64,000 nucleotides of DNA from Euclidia mi (lineage: Eukaryota; Arthropoda; Insecta; Lepidoptera; Erebidae). Location of the stretch: NCBI GenBank assembly GCA_944739405.2, contig OX123183.2, positions 95,060,729 through 95,124,728 on the forward strand, given 5' to 3'. This document shows, one piece after another, positions 1 to 9,599 of this stretch. A program made the position numbers and the translations under genes. The first letter of the stretch is position 1; each line of letters begins with the position of its first letter. A model generated the notes under the pieces. The model had not been told where the DNA came from. It ran no database searches and saw nothing but the letters and a program-made list of their open reading frames with translations.

Positions 1-37
1 AGAATTAGAGATAGATTTATTTTTAAAGAAACATAAG

Positions 38-502
38 TTGCATGTATTATGCATTACGGAACATTGGTTAAGAGGTGACCAATTAATATTCAATAATGAA
101 TTTTATACAGTGATTAGTGCATTCGTAAGAAAGAACGCTATTCGTGGTGGCTCTCTCATATATGTTTGTAATAGTATTAAATGTAAAGAACGAAAGGACA
201 TAGCCGCACTTTCTATCGAGCGCACCGCTGAGATATTTTGTGTTGAACTTGAGCAACGCGTCATAGTCTGTGTATACCGACCACCGCAAAGTGACTTTAG
301 CCAATTTGAAAGCATCATGGAGGACGTCTTAAAACACTTAAGTTCCAGCAGGAAGTCAATAATCGTATGTGGTGATTTTAATGTTAACTTGTTAGAACAA
401 TCACCAACTGGTACTAGGTTAGTTAGTTTATTTATGTCATTTAATTTGAATGTTTTATTTTCTGAACCAACCAGAACTACCTCACATTCTTCTACATGCT
501 AA
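38..502 (+). pseudogene. LINE endonuclease domain (fragment)
   Basis: The translation (154 codons) starts within the domain and shows ITEHWL near residue 6, VCVYRPP near residue 77 and the strongly diagnostic GDFNVNLLE near residue 112. This is the order expected for the exonuclease-endonuclease-phosphatase fold that nicks target DNA during target-primed reverse transcription. The frame stops at 502. The rest of the domain, with its SDH motif (SDFTSDHC), continues in another frame from 524. The ATG at 38 is just the first in-frame methionine in the window, not a believed start. Confidence 0.8.
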
Positions 503-523
503 GATAATATTTTTTGTAATTGT

Positions 524-1310
524 TTGTACTTAAGTAAAGCTGTTTTGAGTGACTTCACATCGGATCACTGTGGACAAAAGGTTGTAATTCCAACTAATAC
601 AACCCCTACAGTACAAAAAATCACATGTAGGCCTATGACCTCTGCTCGCCTTAATCGCTTTAGTGATGAAGTTGCTGCTAAGATCGCCAGCATTGACTTA
701 ACTCTCGATGATCCAGATGAATTATATAAGTGGTTATTTGATGTTATTAAAAATGAGTACAATAAAATTTTTAAGCAGAAGACATTTGCCAAGAGCTCTA
801 AAGTTAAATTTTGTGATTGGGCAACAGTAGGAATATACAAAAGTAGATCTAGGTTGTATGATCTGTATGGTATGAAGCAATACAATTTTAATCCTTCATT
901 TATTGAATATGTAAGAAATTACTCAAAAGTTTTTAAGAGAGCATGTGCTTCAGCTAAGTCTATATTTATTTATAAGTAATAAAATTAAAGAATCCAAGAA
1001 CAAAATAAAAACAACTTGGAACATTATTAACAGTGAGACTGGTCGAGCTAAGTTAGTAGATAATAGCTATGAATTAAAATGTAATGGAGAAATAGTTACA
1101 AAGAAAATTGATGTTGCTCAGACTTTTAACAACTTCTTCATAAACATACCAGTGAAAACCACCAAGTGTTTAAACTCATGCCCAAGCAAAGCAGAGATGT
1201 TAGTTAGGGGCAATGTGAATGAGTGTGATGTGCTGTTTAATTTTAAATACATTGACACCAATGACATCCTCAAGACATTCAAGACCATCAATATTAAAAA
1301 AATCTATTGA
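524..1310 (+). pseudogene. LINE endonuclease C-terminus and linker (two frames)
   Basis: 524-979 begins with the final endonuclease motif (SDFTSDHCGQ). It then runs into the charged linker that joins endonuclease and RT in CR1/Jockey LINEs. A frameshift near 945-979 moves the reading to a frame open to 1310, with NKIKTTWNIINSETGR, typical of the pre-RT linker. There are no catalytic motifs in the second part. It is a broken piece of the LINE and not a separate gene. Confidence 0.65.
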
Positions 1311-2645
1311 CTTATGGGGTATTTCAGTTAGTCTTGTTCGCCAAATCATTTTTAGCTTAGCTCCATATTTAGCTGCAATATTTAATAGATGCGTGCATAA
1401 AGGGGTATTTCCTGATTTAATGAAACACAGCAAGGTGATACCACTTTTCAAAAAAGGATCCAAGAGCGACCCTAGTAACTTTTGGCCAATTTCTATCTTG
1501 CCTGCAATCAGTAAAAATTTTTAAAAGGTTATTTTGCATCAGTTAGAGAGCCACTTTCTCACAAATAATTTATTGCACAGTGAGCAGTATGGCTTCACTA
1601 AAGGTCGCTCCACCGTTGACGCCGGTGTAACTCTATTAAAACATATCTTGAACGCTTGGGAAAATTCGAAGGATGCCATTGGTGTTTTTTGCGACTTGTC
1701 AAAGGCTTTTGATTGTGTTGAACATGATACACTTTTAAGTAAACTCAACCATTATGGTATTCGAGATAGCGCACTCAATCTTGTTGCCAGTTACCTTAGA
1801 GATAGAGTTCAGTATGTAGATGTTAGTGGAAGTAGTTCTCAAGGTTTGCCAGTGGAAATGGGCGTTCCACAGGGCTCTATTCTTGGTCCATTTCTTTTTT
1901 TAATATATATTAATGACTTGCCATTCTTTGTTAGAAATCTATGTGATATTGTTCTTTTTGCTGACGATACTTCACTTATTTTTAAAGTTGATCGTAATAC
2001 AAGTAACATTGACAGCGTAAATAATTCTCTTGCGCAAGTACTACATTGGTTCACGACAAATAATTTGCTACTCAACTCTGGCAAAACAAAATGTGTGAAA
2101 TTCACTTTGCCGAATGTCAAAAATGTTCTTACTAATATAATTTTAAATAACGAAACAATTAACCTAGTTGATTCAACTGTATTTTTAGGTTTAACTTTAG
2201 ATTGTAAGCTTCAGTGGGGCGCCCAAATATCCTGTCTGGCAGTCAAACTTAGTTCTGCAGCATTTGCAGTTAGGAAAGTTCGCCAATTCACAGACGTAGA
2301 TATACTGCTAGACTAGTTTACTTTAGTTACTTTCACAGTGTAATGTCTTACGGGATACTATTATGGGGTACAGCGGCCGATATTCAGACAATTTTTGTTA
2401 TTCAAAAGAGGGCCATACGTGCAATATATAAGTTAGGTGCTAGAGATTCTTTACGAGATAAATTTAAAGAAGTAGAAATATTTACAGTTGCATCGCAGTA
2501 TATATTTGCTAATTTAATGTACGTTAAGAAAAACTTAACTCTTTACCGTAAAAATAGTGACTTGCACAAAGTGAACACAAGGAATAAGCATAAACTAGTG
2601 GGCACTATTAAAGAATTTCTAGATGACAAGACATCATGGGTCTAG
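1219..2645 (+). pseudogene. LINE reverse transcriptase (broken into three frames)
   Basis: Three consecutive open stretches (1219-1524, 1534-2316, 2343-2645) give the RT of the LINE. The first has the entry region ending in HSKVIPLFKKG. The second has the catalytic core: motif A FCDLSKAFDCVEHDTLL, motif B GVPQGSILGPFLF and motif C LFADDTSLIF, so all three catalytic aspartates remain. The third has the thumb and connection part (MSYGILLWG, IQKRAIRAIYKLG). Stops at 1524 and 2316 break the protein. The motifs fit CR1/L2 or Jockey RTs, and subfamily is not decided. Confidence 0.85.
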
Positions 2646-3589
2646 TTGCTTTTTTTAAATTCACCATTATTGTTATTTTTATGACTGTGTAAAATACTCT
2701 CTTCTTAATTAGTAACATGTTAAGTAGAGGTGCCTCGTGAACACATGATTTTTGCAGGATTTGGATATTATTATGATTTGTTGAATGTAGTTTAACATTA
2801 TTTATCCCTGATCATATCGTTGTTCACTTGTCACCTTCACAAAGTTCTTTCTACATTTGCATTCCTTCACGCGGTCCACTAATTTATGTTAATAATAACG
2901 ATCTGGAAAATGGAGGTAATTGGCGGTCATGGTCAGTATACCAATAGATTGTTTCTTACTGCCGGTTCGTATACCGTAATCGTCATGCTCACTAAAATGT
3001 CATTTCTTGTGGTGGCGTCGTGTGCCGGGTCATCCTTGTCCCTCTAATATGGCGAGAGGGATGATGGCTGGCACATGCGTCATACTCGTGAACGGGTGCT
3101 ACTTGCGATGACTGGTCGATGACGGTCTTGCAGGCTGGTATTAGTTTTTAATATTTAACTGCATCATTTCCATCATGGGTCTGATCACTTTCGCGGATTG
3201 CCTGCATTATTAGGTATATATAATGTAAGTGGATGCTCCTGTTTCACCACGTCTATTCTGAGGAGACTAACCAAATGAACATCAAAAGTATTACGCTTGA
3301 GTATTATTATGTACAGTAAATATATACAAGTGATATAGAAGGTGTAACAGTTGCAGCACCTTACAAAATGTAAATTATGTGTATTATGCAAAACCTGGCG
3401 ATGAAAAAGAGTGACCGTGAGTTTTATTGCCCGTTCTTTCTCATGGTTCTACCTATTGCTTTGCGAACGTGGCAGTAAATGTAAATGTAGAGTCTTTAAG
3501 TAATTATTTTATAAATTTATTATTTTGACGTTCATAAGCGTCACATTGTGACCCAAATGAATAAACGATTTTGAATTTGAATTACATTC

Positions 3590-4420
3590 CGATGTACGGC
3601 CGCATGATCAATCGTCAATTCATGATCAATATAGAAATTTGAAGTTTAGTTGACTGTTCTTTTAAAATTGTCTTATGTTCCAGTACTGCAAGCGCCATGT
3701 TTACGGATGTGCAATCAATGTAAACGACAATTTAAAACAAATGCAGGATCAATTGATCATCTTGAGCGCTGTCTTGAATATTTTTGGTTTATTACTCAGT
3801 ATTTTTCTTTGTCTCTATGTAGCATTGTTACTACAATAGGCTCTGCTTACTTTAGGGTATATAGATTGATATGATACTCGGTGTATCCAGATTTGTCATA
3901 TTATCAGGTAGTTTTTCACTGATAGGCTTTGCCATACAGTCAATTATTCGTGTATTATTTGTATGTAAAGAGGTAAACCACAAAGCCTGTGGTTTACAAT
4001 CAGTTTTTATTGTTTCCCACAAGCCCGCAACAAGGTTTATTTACTTAAGGGTCTGTTTTGTGACTGTTTGTTTCAATTAAGGCAATTTCACGGTCACGTT
4101 ACGGAAATTTAAAAAGCTTACAGATAAAGAACAGAGAATTTAAATGTTATTAAATTATTTTAATTCTTGCCTGTCTTATAGTGTGCTAATTCTGCAGTTT
4201 AAACCTAACAGTATACAATTATCATTTGTTCATTCTGTTGAGCTATGGTGTTCAAAATTGTTTAGGGTTGGCATTTAGATTTTTGTTTGATGTGATTGAA
4301 GATTAGTTTTCCAAGAAGCAACTGCCACCTGACCTATACATTAGGAGGGATAATGATATTCATAGACCACGTGATATAATATTTGAGGTTACTCAATTTC
4401 GTATCTTGGAGCAAACTATA
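3590..4420. other. Unassigned AT-rich DNA with a possible C2HC finger and a small hairpin
   Basis: No gene or repeat family is recognised. The plus strand at about 3700-3765 reads CNQCKRQFKTNAGSIDHLERC, a C-x2-C...H-x4-C pattern like the fingers in some LINE proteins, but it stands alone. 3973-3997 is a perfect 10-bp hairpin (GTAAACCACA, loop AAGCC). Confidence 0.4.
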
Positions 4421-4431
4421 CACACACACAA

Positions 4432-4464
<33 letters not shown>
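4421..4464. repeat. (CA)n microsatellite, left flank of R1-clade LINE
   Basis: A run of CA dinucleotides with two CAAACA interruptions ends exactly where LINE-derived sequence (GGGATCTGTTTTGGGCCC) starts. The same type of tract with the same kind of interruption resumes at 5845, on the other side of the LINE. Confidence 0.9.
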
Positions 4465-5659
4465 GGGATCTGTTTTGGGCCCCCTGCTTTGGAATATTAT
4501 GTACGACGGGCTGCTCAAACTAATATTGCCAAAGGAAGTCAATCTCGTAGCATATGCAGATGACGTGGCAGTAGTGATAGTCGCAAAACATCTTGAAGAG
4601 ATCAATTTAGCATTTGACACCACCTTTGAGACAATCAGCCGGTGGATGAACACAGTCGGTTTGAAATTAGCAGAGCACAAGACGGAGGCAGTTCTCATTA
4701 CTAGCAGGAAGCAGATAGAAACCATCACATTACGAGTTGGAGCGCACGAAATAACATCTCAACCGTTCATTCGCTATCTGGGAGTAATGATCGATGCCCG
4801 CCTTAATTTCAAGCAGCAAGCGGCACACGTAAGTGCAAAAGCGTCGGTTATAAGAGCAACCCTAGCACGGCTTATGCCTAACGTGGGAGGCCCGAAGCAG
4901 AAGAGAAGGACACTACTATCAACGGTAGTCACGTCTGTATTAACATATGGAATCACAATATGGTCTGACACACTTAAAATACAGGAATCAAGGAGGAAGG
5001 TCATGTCGGTATATCGACTAATTGCGTTGAGAGTGGCCAGCGCTTTCCGTACGGTGTCTGAAGACGCAGTGTGCATTATCGCGGGGATGCTACCGATTGA
5101 TATACTTGCTGAAGATCGTAAAGCCCTCCGTCAGCGCCGAGGATCAAGTGCCACGAGTAGCAATCAAATAAAAACTGAGGAACGCCAAAACAGCATACGA
5201 CGATGGCAAACCAAATGGAATAACTCAGGAAATGGCAGATGGACGTACCGTCTTATTCCAAAATTAGATGTCTGGTTAGACCGCAATCATGGAGAGGTCA
5301 ATTATTACTTAACGCAAATGATATCAGGACATGGGTGCTTTCGAGAATATTTGTATAAATACAAACACGACACCTCACCCGAATGTCCCCATTGTTCCGG
5401 CGTTAATGAAGATGCTGAGCACGTGTTTTTTAGGTGTCCTCGCTTCGAGCATTTACGCAATACATTAGAAGCCGTACTTAAACATAAAATTAAGCCAGAG
5501 TCCCTAATAGGAGATATGCTCTCGTCCGATGAAGCCTGGCAGGCGACAAGTTCTTTCGCTACAGAAGTCATGCAAACGCTCCGTCGTATCCAGCGAAGTA
5601 GGGCTCTGAGCCGTGAAACTATAAATATTAGAAGGGAAGCCTTGACTTCAAGTACATGA
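4463..5659 (+). CDS. R1-clade LINE ORF2 C-terminal half (RT core to zinc-knuckle)
   Basis: About 400 codons are open without a break. The frame enters through the CA repeat, so the first residues (a His-Thr repeat) are read-through of the microsatellite and are not part of the protein. Real homology starts with QGSVLGPLLWN (RT motif B) and continues through YADDVAVVI (motif C, both aspartates kept) and YLGVMIDARLNF. Near the C-terminus comes the C-x2-C...H-x4-C element CPHCSGVNEDAEHVFFRC, which is typical of R1-clade proteins. The endonuclease and RT motif A are missing, so the copy cannot move by itself. The long intact frame suggests a young insertion. Confidence 0.8.
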
Positions 5660-5843
5660 AGAAGCAGTAGCTAGACCCTCCCTCCGGGAAGTAATGCTTA
5701 GCGGCAGTCCCGCGGAGGATAAAGAGGCCGAAGGCAGAGGATTGGTTTTTAGTCGGTAGGGATTGAATTCGAGTCCGACATACCAGACACAACATCAGGG
5801 TCTGATGATACGCAAAATGTATTTTCCCGAACCTCTGAAAAAA
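4465..5843 (+). mobile_element. R1-clade LINE, 5'-truncated, inserted in a CA microsatellite
   Basis: The insertion begins inside RT motif B and runs to a short A-rich end (CTGAAAAAA). Both sides are flanked by (CA)n tracts. Known: R1-clade families such as Waldo target ACAY-type simple repeats, so this position may be a real target preference. The 3' non-coding part has TTGGTTTTTAGTCGGTAGG, which also occurs in similar form near 26820 in the GC-rich retroposon. Truncation at the 5' end is what incomplete target-primed reverse transcription produces. Confidence 0.8.
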
Positions 5844-5844
5844 A

Positions 5845-5873
5845 CACACACACACACAAACACACACACACAT
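5845..5873. repeat. (CA)n microsatellite, right flank of R1-clade LINE
   Basis: A CA tract with a central CAAACA interruption, matching the tract before 4465. Together they read as one microsatellite duplicated around the LINE. Confidence 0.85.
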
Positions 5874-6244
5874 ATAAAATACATATTTGAGTGTGTTTAG
5901 ACTATGAGTACTTACACAGACTAATAAAATTATAGATTAATATGCTATTTGTACTATAATGTTTGGCAAACTGTAGTCTTGTAACTGTACTTCCTATAAC
6001 AATAGGCCATGTGCCATAAACGTGCCACTAAATGTGCCATAATAAGGAAGATGTGACTAACAAATGTACATTTCCGGTCAAATTATTCGCACCCAGTGAC
6101 ACAGACGATTACATTTTGCAATTTCAGAGAATTTGAAATATACCGTCCACGAATGAAATGTTCCAGCGATGCTCTAAAATATAATTTTGACAGTAAATAA
6201 ATAACTTGTAGTATTCATTTTTGTGACGTATTTTTTTTGTAAAT

Positions 6245-6262
6245 ACATACATATTATACATA
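6245..6262. repeat. Target-site duplication, left copy (SINE at 6263)
   Basis: ACATACATATTATACATA is repeated exactly at 6638-6655. The 18-bp length is normal for a LINE-mobilised SINE. Confidence 0.9.
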
Positions 6263-6637
6263 ACAGGCAGCAATAGCCGAGTGGATATACCAACAGACTG
6301 CCATGCAGAGCGTATCAGGTTCGAATCCACGGCGCGCACCAATGACTTTTCGGAGTTATGTGCGTATTGAATTGTTAATTATCGCTTGTCCCGTGCCTCG
6401 GAGAGCACGTTAAGCCGTCGGTCCCGGTTGTCATGAAGATCTTTGACAGTCGTTACAGGGCGTCAGTACCTTCTAAAATTAACTGACACTAGTCTAAACC
6501 ATGGAATATCGCTATCCCTTCGGGTTGCGGAGGTCAGACAGGCAGTCGCTCTGTGGAAAAGCTAATATTCAGCCAAATCCGGTAAGACTAGTAAGCGGAC
6601 CCCAGATTGAAACTGGGATAACGCTAAGAGAAAGAAG
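6263..6637 (+). mobile_element. tRNA-derived SINE, full length
   Basis: The 5' part resembles a tRNA: the A-box region is TAGCCGAGTGGA near 6272 and the B box is GGTTCGAATCC near 6319, the two internal RNA polymerase III promoter elements. The rest is a conserved body ending AACTGGGATAACGCTAAGAG. An exact 18-bp duplication flanks it. The same family occurs again at 9510, 12516, 17852, 54632 and 62145, which supports the boundaries. It has no protein coding and depends on a LINE for movement. Confidence 0.9.
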
Positions 6638-6655
6638 ACATACATATTATACATA
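6638..6655. repeat. Target-site duplication, right copy (SINE at 6263)
   Basis: Exact copy of 6245-6262. Confidence 0.9.
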
Positions 6656-6659
6656 GAAA

Positions 6660-8160
6660 CGGTCATCATTGATAAGGACTAGGTTAGATAACGGATGTTT
6701 TTATACAGTAATTCTGCTAAAAGTCATTTGTATGGCTTGGATAAGATACAGAATTAATCGATGAGAATAATAGGTGGATTTATAAAAAGTTCATCTATTC
6801 ATGTAATGGAATGTGAATTATGTATTCCCCCATAAGAGGGTAATATCTGGCGTACAAATATTGTTTGAAATGTATGTCCTGGTCAGATAGTGTTACCGTT
6901 AAGTTGGTAGATGATTTAAATGCCCTTAAACATGTACGTTACTGGAATAATAAGAAAAGAACCATTGATTTTAACAGTCTATGATTTGTGTAAAAATTAC
7001 GAAATTCATTCTGCTAAACCTTTGCCTATCTTCACGTTAGATGTTTGGGTGACATATATAGGTGTATTTGACAAAATTAAATGTTACCTAGATTGTGTCA
7101 GTGATTCAAAAGGTAATTATGAAATGACAGCACTTAAATTTGATGTTCATAAGGAATTAATTAACACATACTCTGGTTGCAATATGTATTTTACATTCGG
7201 ATCTAAAAACGAGATTGGCTGTGGTGGGTCCTATTATAATGTAATTTCAGGACATTCAGCATTATTTAAAAGCAACATCAATGTGTCCATTATCACAATG
7301 GAACTCATTGCAATCCACAAAGCACTTGAACGAATTAGCGAGATCATAGGTACGGATTCCATGGCCAATCAAAAAGTTGTCATATGTACTGATAGCCGAA
7401 GTGCCTTAATGCACCTGGCTCGATGCACCTCTGGAGTCAGAGGAGTATCGATAGCCTATGCAATACTTCAACAAATTAATCGGTTAGGTAATTTTACACT
7501 TAGGTTGCAATGGGTTCCTTCTCATATTGGTTTGAAGGGTAACGAGGACGCTGACAAACTGGCAAGGTTAGCGATTTCAGAGGGATCAGAATTTAGGATA
7601 GCCCCATATTATTCCGAAGTATTGTCTAAGGTTAAGGAGATATGTCATAATAATTTTAAAGAATATTTTGACGAGAGGAGCCAAGAAAAAGGCATAAGGT
7701 ATAAGACCATTCAATGTGAGCCTCCTCGTATTCCTTGGTTCTTCCATGTTGATTTGAATAGATCATTAGTGGTCACAGCACACAGGTTGCGTTCAGCTCA
7801 CTTTCCATCAAATAAGTTTGCATATCTCATGAAGAAAGTTGACTCACCAAACTGTGATCTTTGCAACGAGATAGATGATGTGCATCACTTATTGATAGAA
7901 TGTATAAAGAACCAAAGGGAGAGAGAGTGGTTGATACAGAATTGTAATGTTAATATACATGACATTGGTAGTTTTTCTAGCATATTAACGAAGCCTGAAT
8001 CAAAGCTCGCTAGATATATATATATAATATGGTGTCAGTAGCTGTTCAGTTTTTATCAACGTAATACATAAGTAGTTAATAAGAAGTTAATATTGTAAAT
8101 AAGGGTATGATGGGGCTGACATACCTTTAAAATGTAAAAGCCCCTAAATAAAAATTAGAA
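6660..8160 (+). mobile_element. I-type LINE, 3' half
   Basis: Coding similarity begins right after the SINE duplication (SSLIRTRLDNGCF, then after a one-base shift KSHLYGLDKIQN, a stop, and MRIIGGFIKSS). These are the post-RT motifs of I-type and related LINEs. The RNase H ORF follows. The element ends in an A-rich stretch (CTAAATAAAAATTAGAATAA). The RT core and endonuclease are absent, so it is a 5'-truncated and mutated copy. RNase H after RT points to the I group (I, LOA, Tad and some R1), and the exact clade is open. Confidence 0.7.
6920..8041 (+). CDS. LINE C-terminal ORF with RNase H domain and zinc-knuckle
   Basis: 373 codons are open. The region around residues 90-220 is an RNase H fold: ITMELIAIHKALERI (catalytic Glu), VICTDSRSALMHL (Asp) and WVPSHIGLKGNEDADKLARL (His and Asp). 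The first aspartate, expected in a YTDGSK-like motif, reads YFTFGSK here, so the metal site is incomplete. The C-terminus has CDLCNEIDDVHHLLIEC, the C-x2-C...H-x4-C element found at the end of many LINE proteins. The upstream RT part is broken, so the ATG at 6920 is only an internal methionine. The domain would degrade the RNA of RNA-DNA hybrids. Confidence 0.8.
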   Translation: MPLNMYVTGIIRKEPLILTVYDLCKNYEIHSAKPLPIFTLDVWVTYIGVFDKIKCYLDCVSDSKGNYEMTALKFDVHKELINTYSGCNMYFTFGSKNEIGCGGSYYNVISGHSALFKSNINVSIITMELIAIHKALERISEIIGTDSMANQKVVICTDSRSALMHLARCTSGVRGVSIAYAILQQINRLGNFTLRLQWVPSHIGLKGNEDADKLARLAISEGSEFRIAPYYSEVLSKVKEICHNNFKEYFDERSQEKGIRYKTIQCEPPRIPWFFHVDLNRSLVVTAHRLRSAHFPSNKFAYLMKKVDSPNCDLCNEIDDVHHLLIECIKNQREREWLIQNCNVNIHDIGSFSSILTKPESKLARYIYIIWCQ

Positions 8161-8164
8161 TAAA

Positions 8165-9380
8165 ACAAAAATTGTCTTAGAATGATCGAGATAAATTTTA
8201 GGGTACAGTTATAGGTATTAATAAGACATTAGTCTTTTTTGTATGATCCACATTAGAGCTAGTTAAATTACGGATTATGCTGACATTATAAAAATCGATA
8301 TTGTCGTTTCCACTTGAACACTTTTGACTCCACAGTATATACATATGTATGCGACATTTTGTCTTTGAATTACATACTTACTGTTTTCTTTATTGAGACA
8401 ATGCTACTACTAAACTCGTTATAGATTCTGTATAGAGGTAGAATTTACAAATACTCAACCAAAGGGCATAAAAACACCTAGACTCGGTACAACAATCTAC
8501 GGATCACAAAAAGTGATGCACTGTATAAGCAACAAGCCCACAACACTCGACGCAGTTCCACCACGCCAATCATACAGTTATTCACTTGTTTATTGTTACA
8601 TTCTACAAATAGCTTTATTTGGGGCGGCAATGGAGCCTCTGCCTGCCTCGTACTATTAGGCGTCTAACTGTAGCTCATAAAGGTTGATAAATGAACACTG
8701 ACTATGAAATCAATTGAAAATATAGACTTAGTAAGATTCAAAGACTCAAGAGCAATAATGTAACACAATAAACTTTCAAGAATATCGTAAAAGTCCTCAT
8801 ATTAATAAACGTGGAAGTCATTGGACTGTCCCGATTCATCCAAGATTGATGCGAAATAAAAAAGGAACGAATTATTTACGTTTTATACGTGCCCTCTCCG
8901 TGTGAAGTATATATTGCTGTACGAAGATAAGTGAAGGTTCTATGCACTTGAGTGGTTCTTCCAGCTGTGTAGACACATCTACAGTTGTGAATTACACCGA
9001 GTATGTTCGACATGGGACGCGAACGACGTCTTAGTTCTCTAAACAGAAAAAGTCCACAGAAACTACGTTGGAACGTTGGAACTAAGTAGCATGCAGATAG
9101 TAATCTATTACTTTGAGTAAAGTTAATCCTCAATCCTCTTAAATTTAAACCACATGCTAATCGAAAATGTTGTGCTAGACAAATTGCATTTAAGTAACCG
9201 CTACTGATGGTCTCGCTTGTAATTACTAGATGGCGCTTCTAATCACTGAGTGTACACCAGGAATATACTGCAAAATGTTATTTTAATACATTTTCAGGGT
9301 GATTGGCTATGTCAAAATGTATACAAATGTACCTATGAGGTATTAAGAATATGTATGTACTGGTCGGTGAAGGCATTATA
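8165..9380. other. Unassigned AT-rich DNA
   Basis: No gene, RNA gene or repeat is recognised. The longest minus-strand frame (8876-9133, 85 codons) has no motif and ordinary composition. Confidence 0.5.
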
Positions 9381-9384
9381 TTAG

Positions 9385-9460
9385 GCAGAGTGAAGATAAT
9401 GCTAAATCATCCTCACTCTGCGCTGCTCAGATGCAACCGGGTTGAACCCGGTTGCATCTA
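9385..9460. repeat. Two adjacent hairpins, one a 31-bp inverted repeat
   Basis: 9385-9393 (GCAGAGTGA) pairs with 9413-9421. Directly after comes 9429-9459, a perfect 15-bp inverted repeat with a one-base centre: AGATGCAACCGGGTT, G, then its reverse complement. The arm resembles the SINE tail (CCCGGTTGCATC, compare 12543), so it is probably an inverted duplication of the SINE end. Confidence 0.75.
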
Positions 9461-9509
9461 AGAAGCTTTCGTCTTTAAGCTTGGAATACGCTTGCCTATT
9501 TAATTTAAT

Positions 9510-9580
9510 ATCAACTTTCCTCAGAGTGACAGCCATCTGACCTCCGCAACCCATAGATATAGCGGTTCTGATATTGATGT
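9510..9580 (-). mobile_element. SINE fragment
   Basis: GACCTCCGCAACCCATAGA and the neighbouring GAGTGACAGCCATCTG match the minus-strand form of the body of the SINE at 6263-6637 (region near 6520-6555). No duplication is found and both ends are decayed. Confidence 0.65.
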
Positions 9581-9599
9581 AGTCATTATTGGAATTATC

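Larger units (their letters stand above)
1..3582 (+). mobile_element. CR1/L2-type non-LTR retrotransposon, decayed, cut by window start
   Basis: Seen: an apurinic-type endonuclease segment, then a reverse transcriptase, then about 900 bases of non-coding DNA that ends in ATGAATAAACGATTTTGAA followed by a short TTGAA-type repeat. Known: CR1/L2-group LINEs code for endonuclease plus RT and end in short tandem repeats rather than poly(A). The coding part is broken by several stops and frameshifts (near 502, 979, 1310, 1524, 2316 and 2645), so this copy is dead. The 5' end lies outside the window. A Jockey-group assignment is possible. The long 3' part (2650-3540) may hide another insertion I cannot resolve. 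Confidence 0.8.

Noticed and set aside
4406..4462. N-terminal His-Thr repeat of the R1-type ORF as a real protein part
   Set aside because: It is the CA microsatellite next to the truncated LINE read in frame.
8876..9133. 85-codon minus-strand frame
   Set aside because: No motif, and it overlaps no conserved element.
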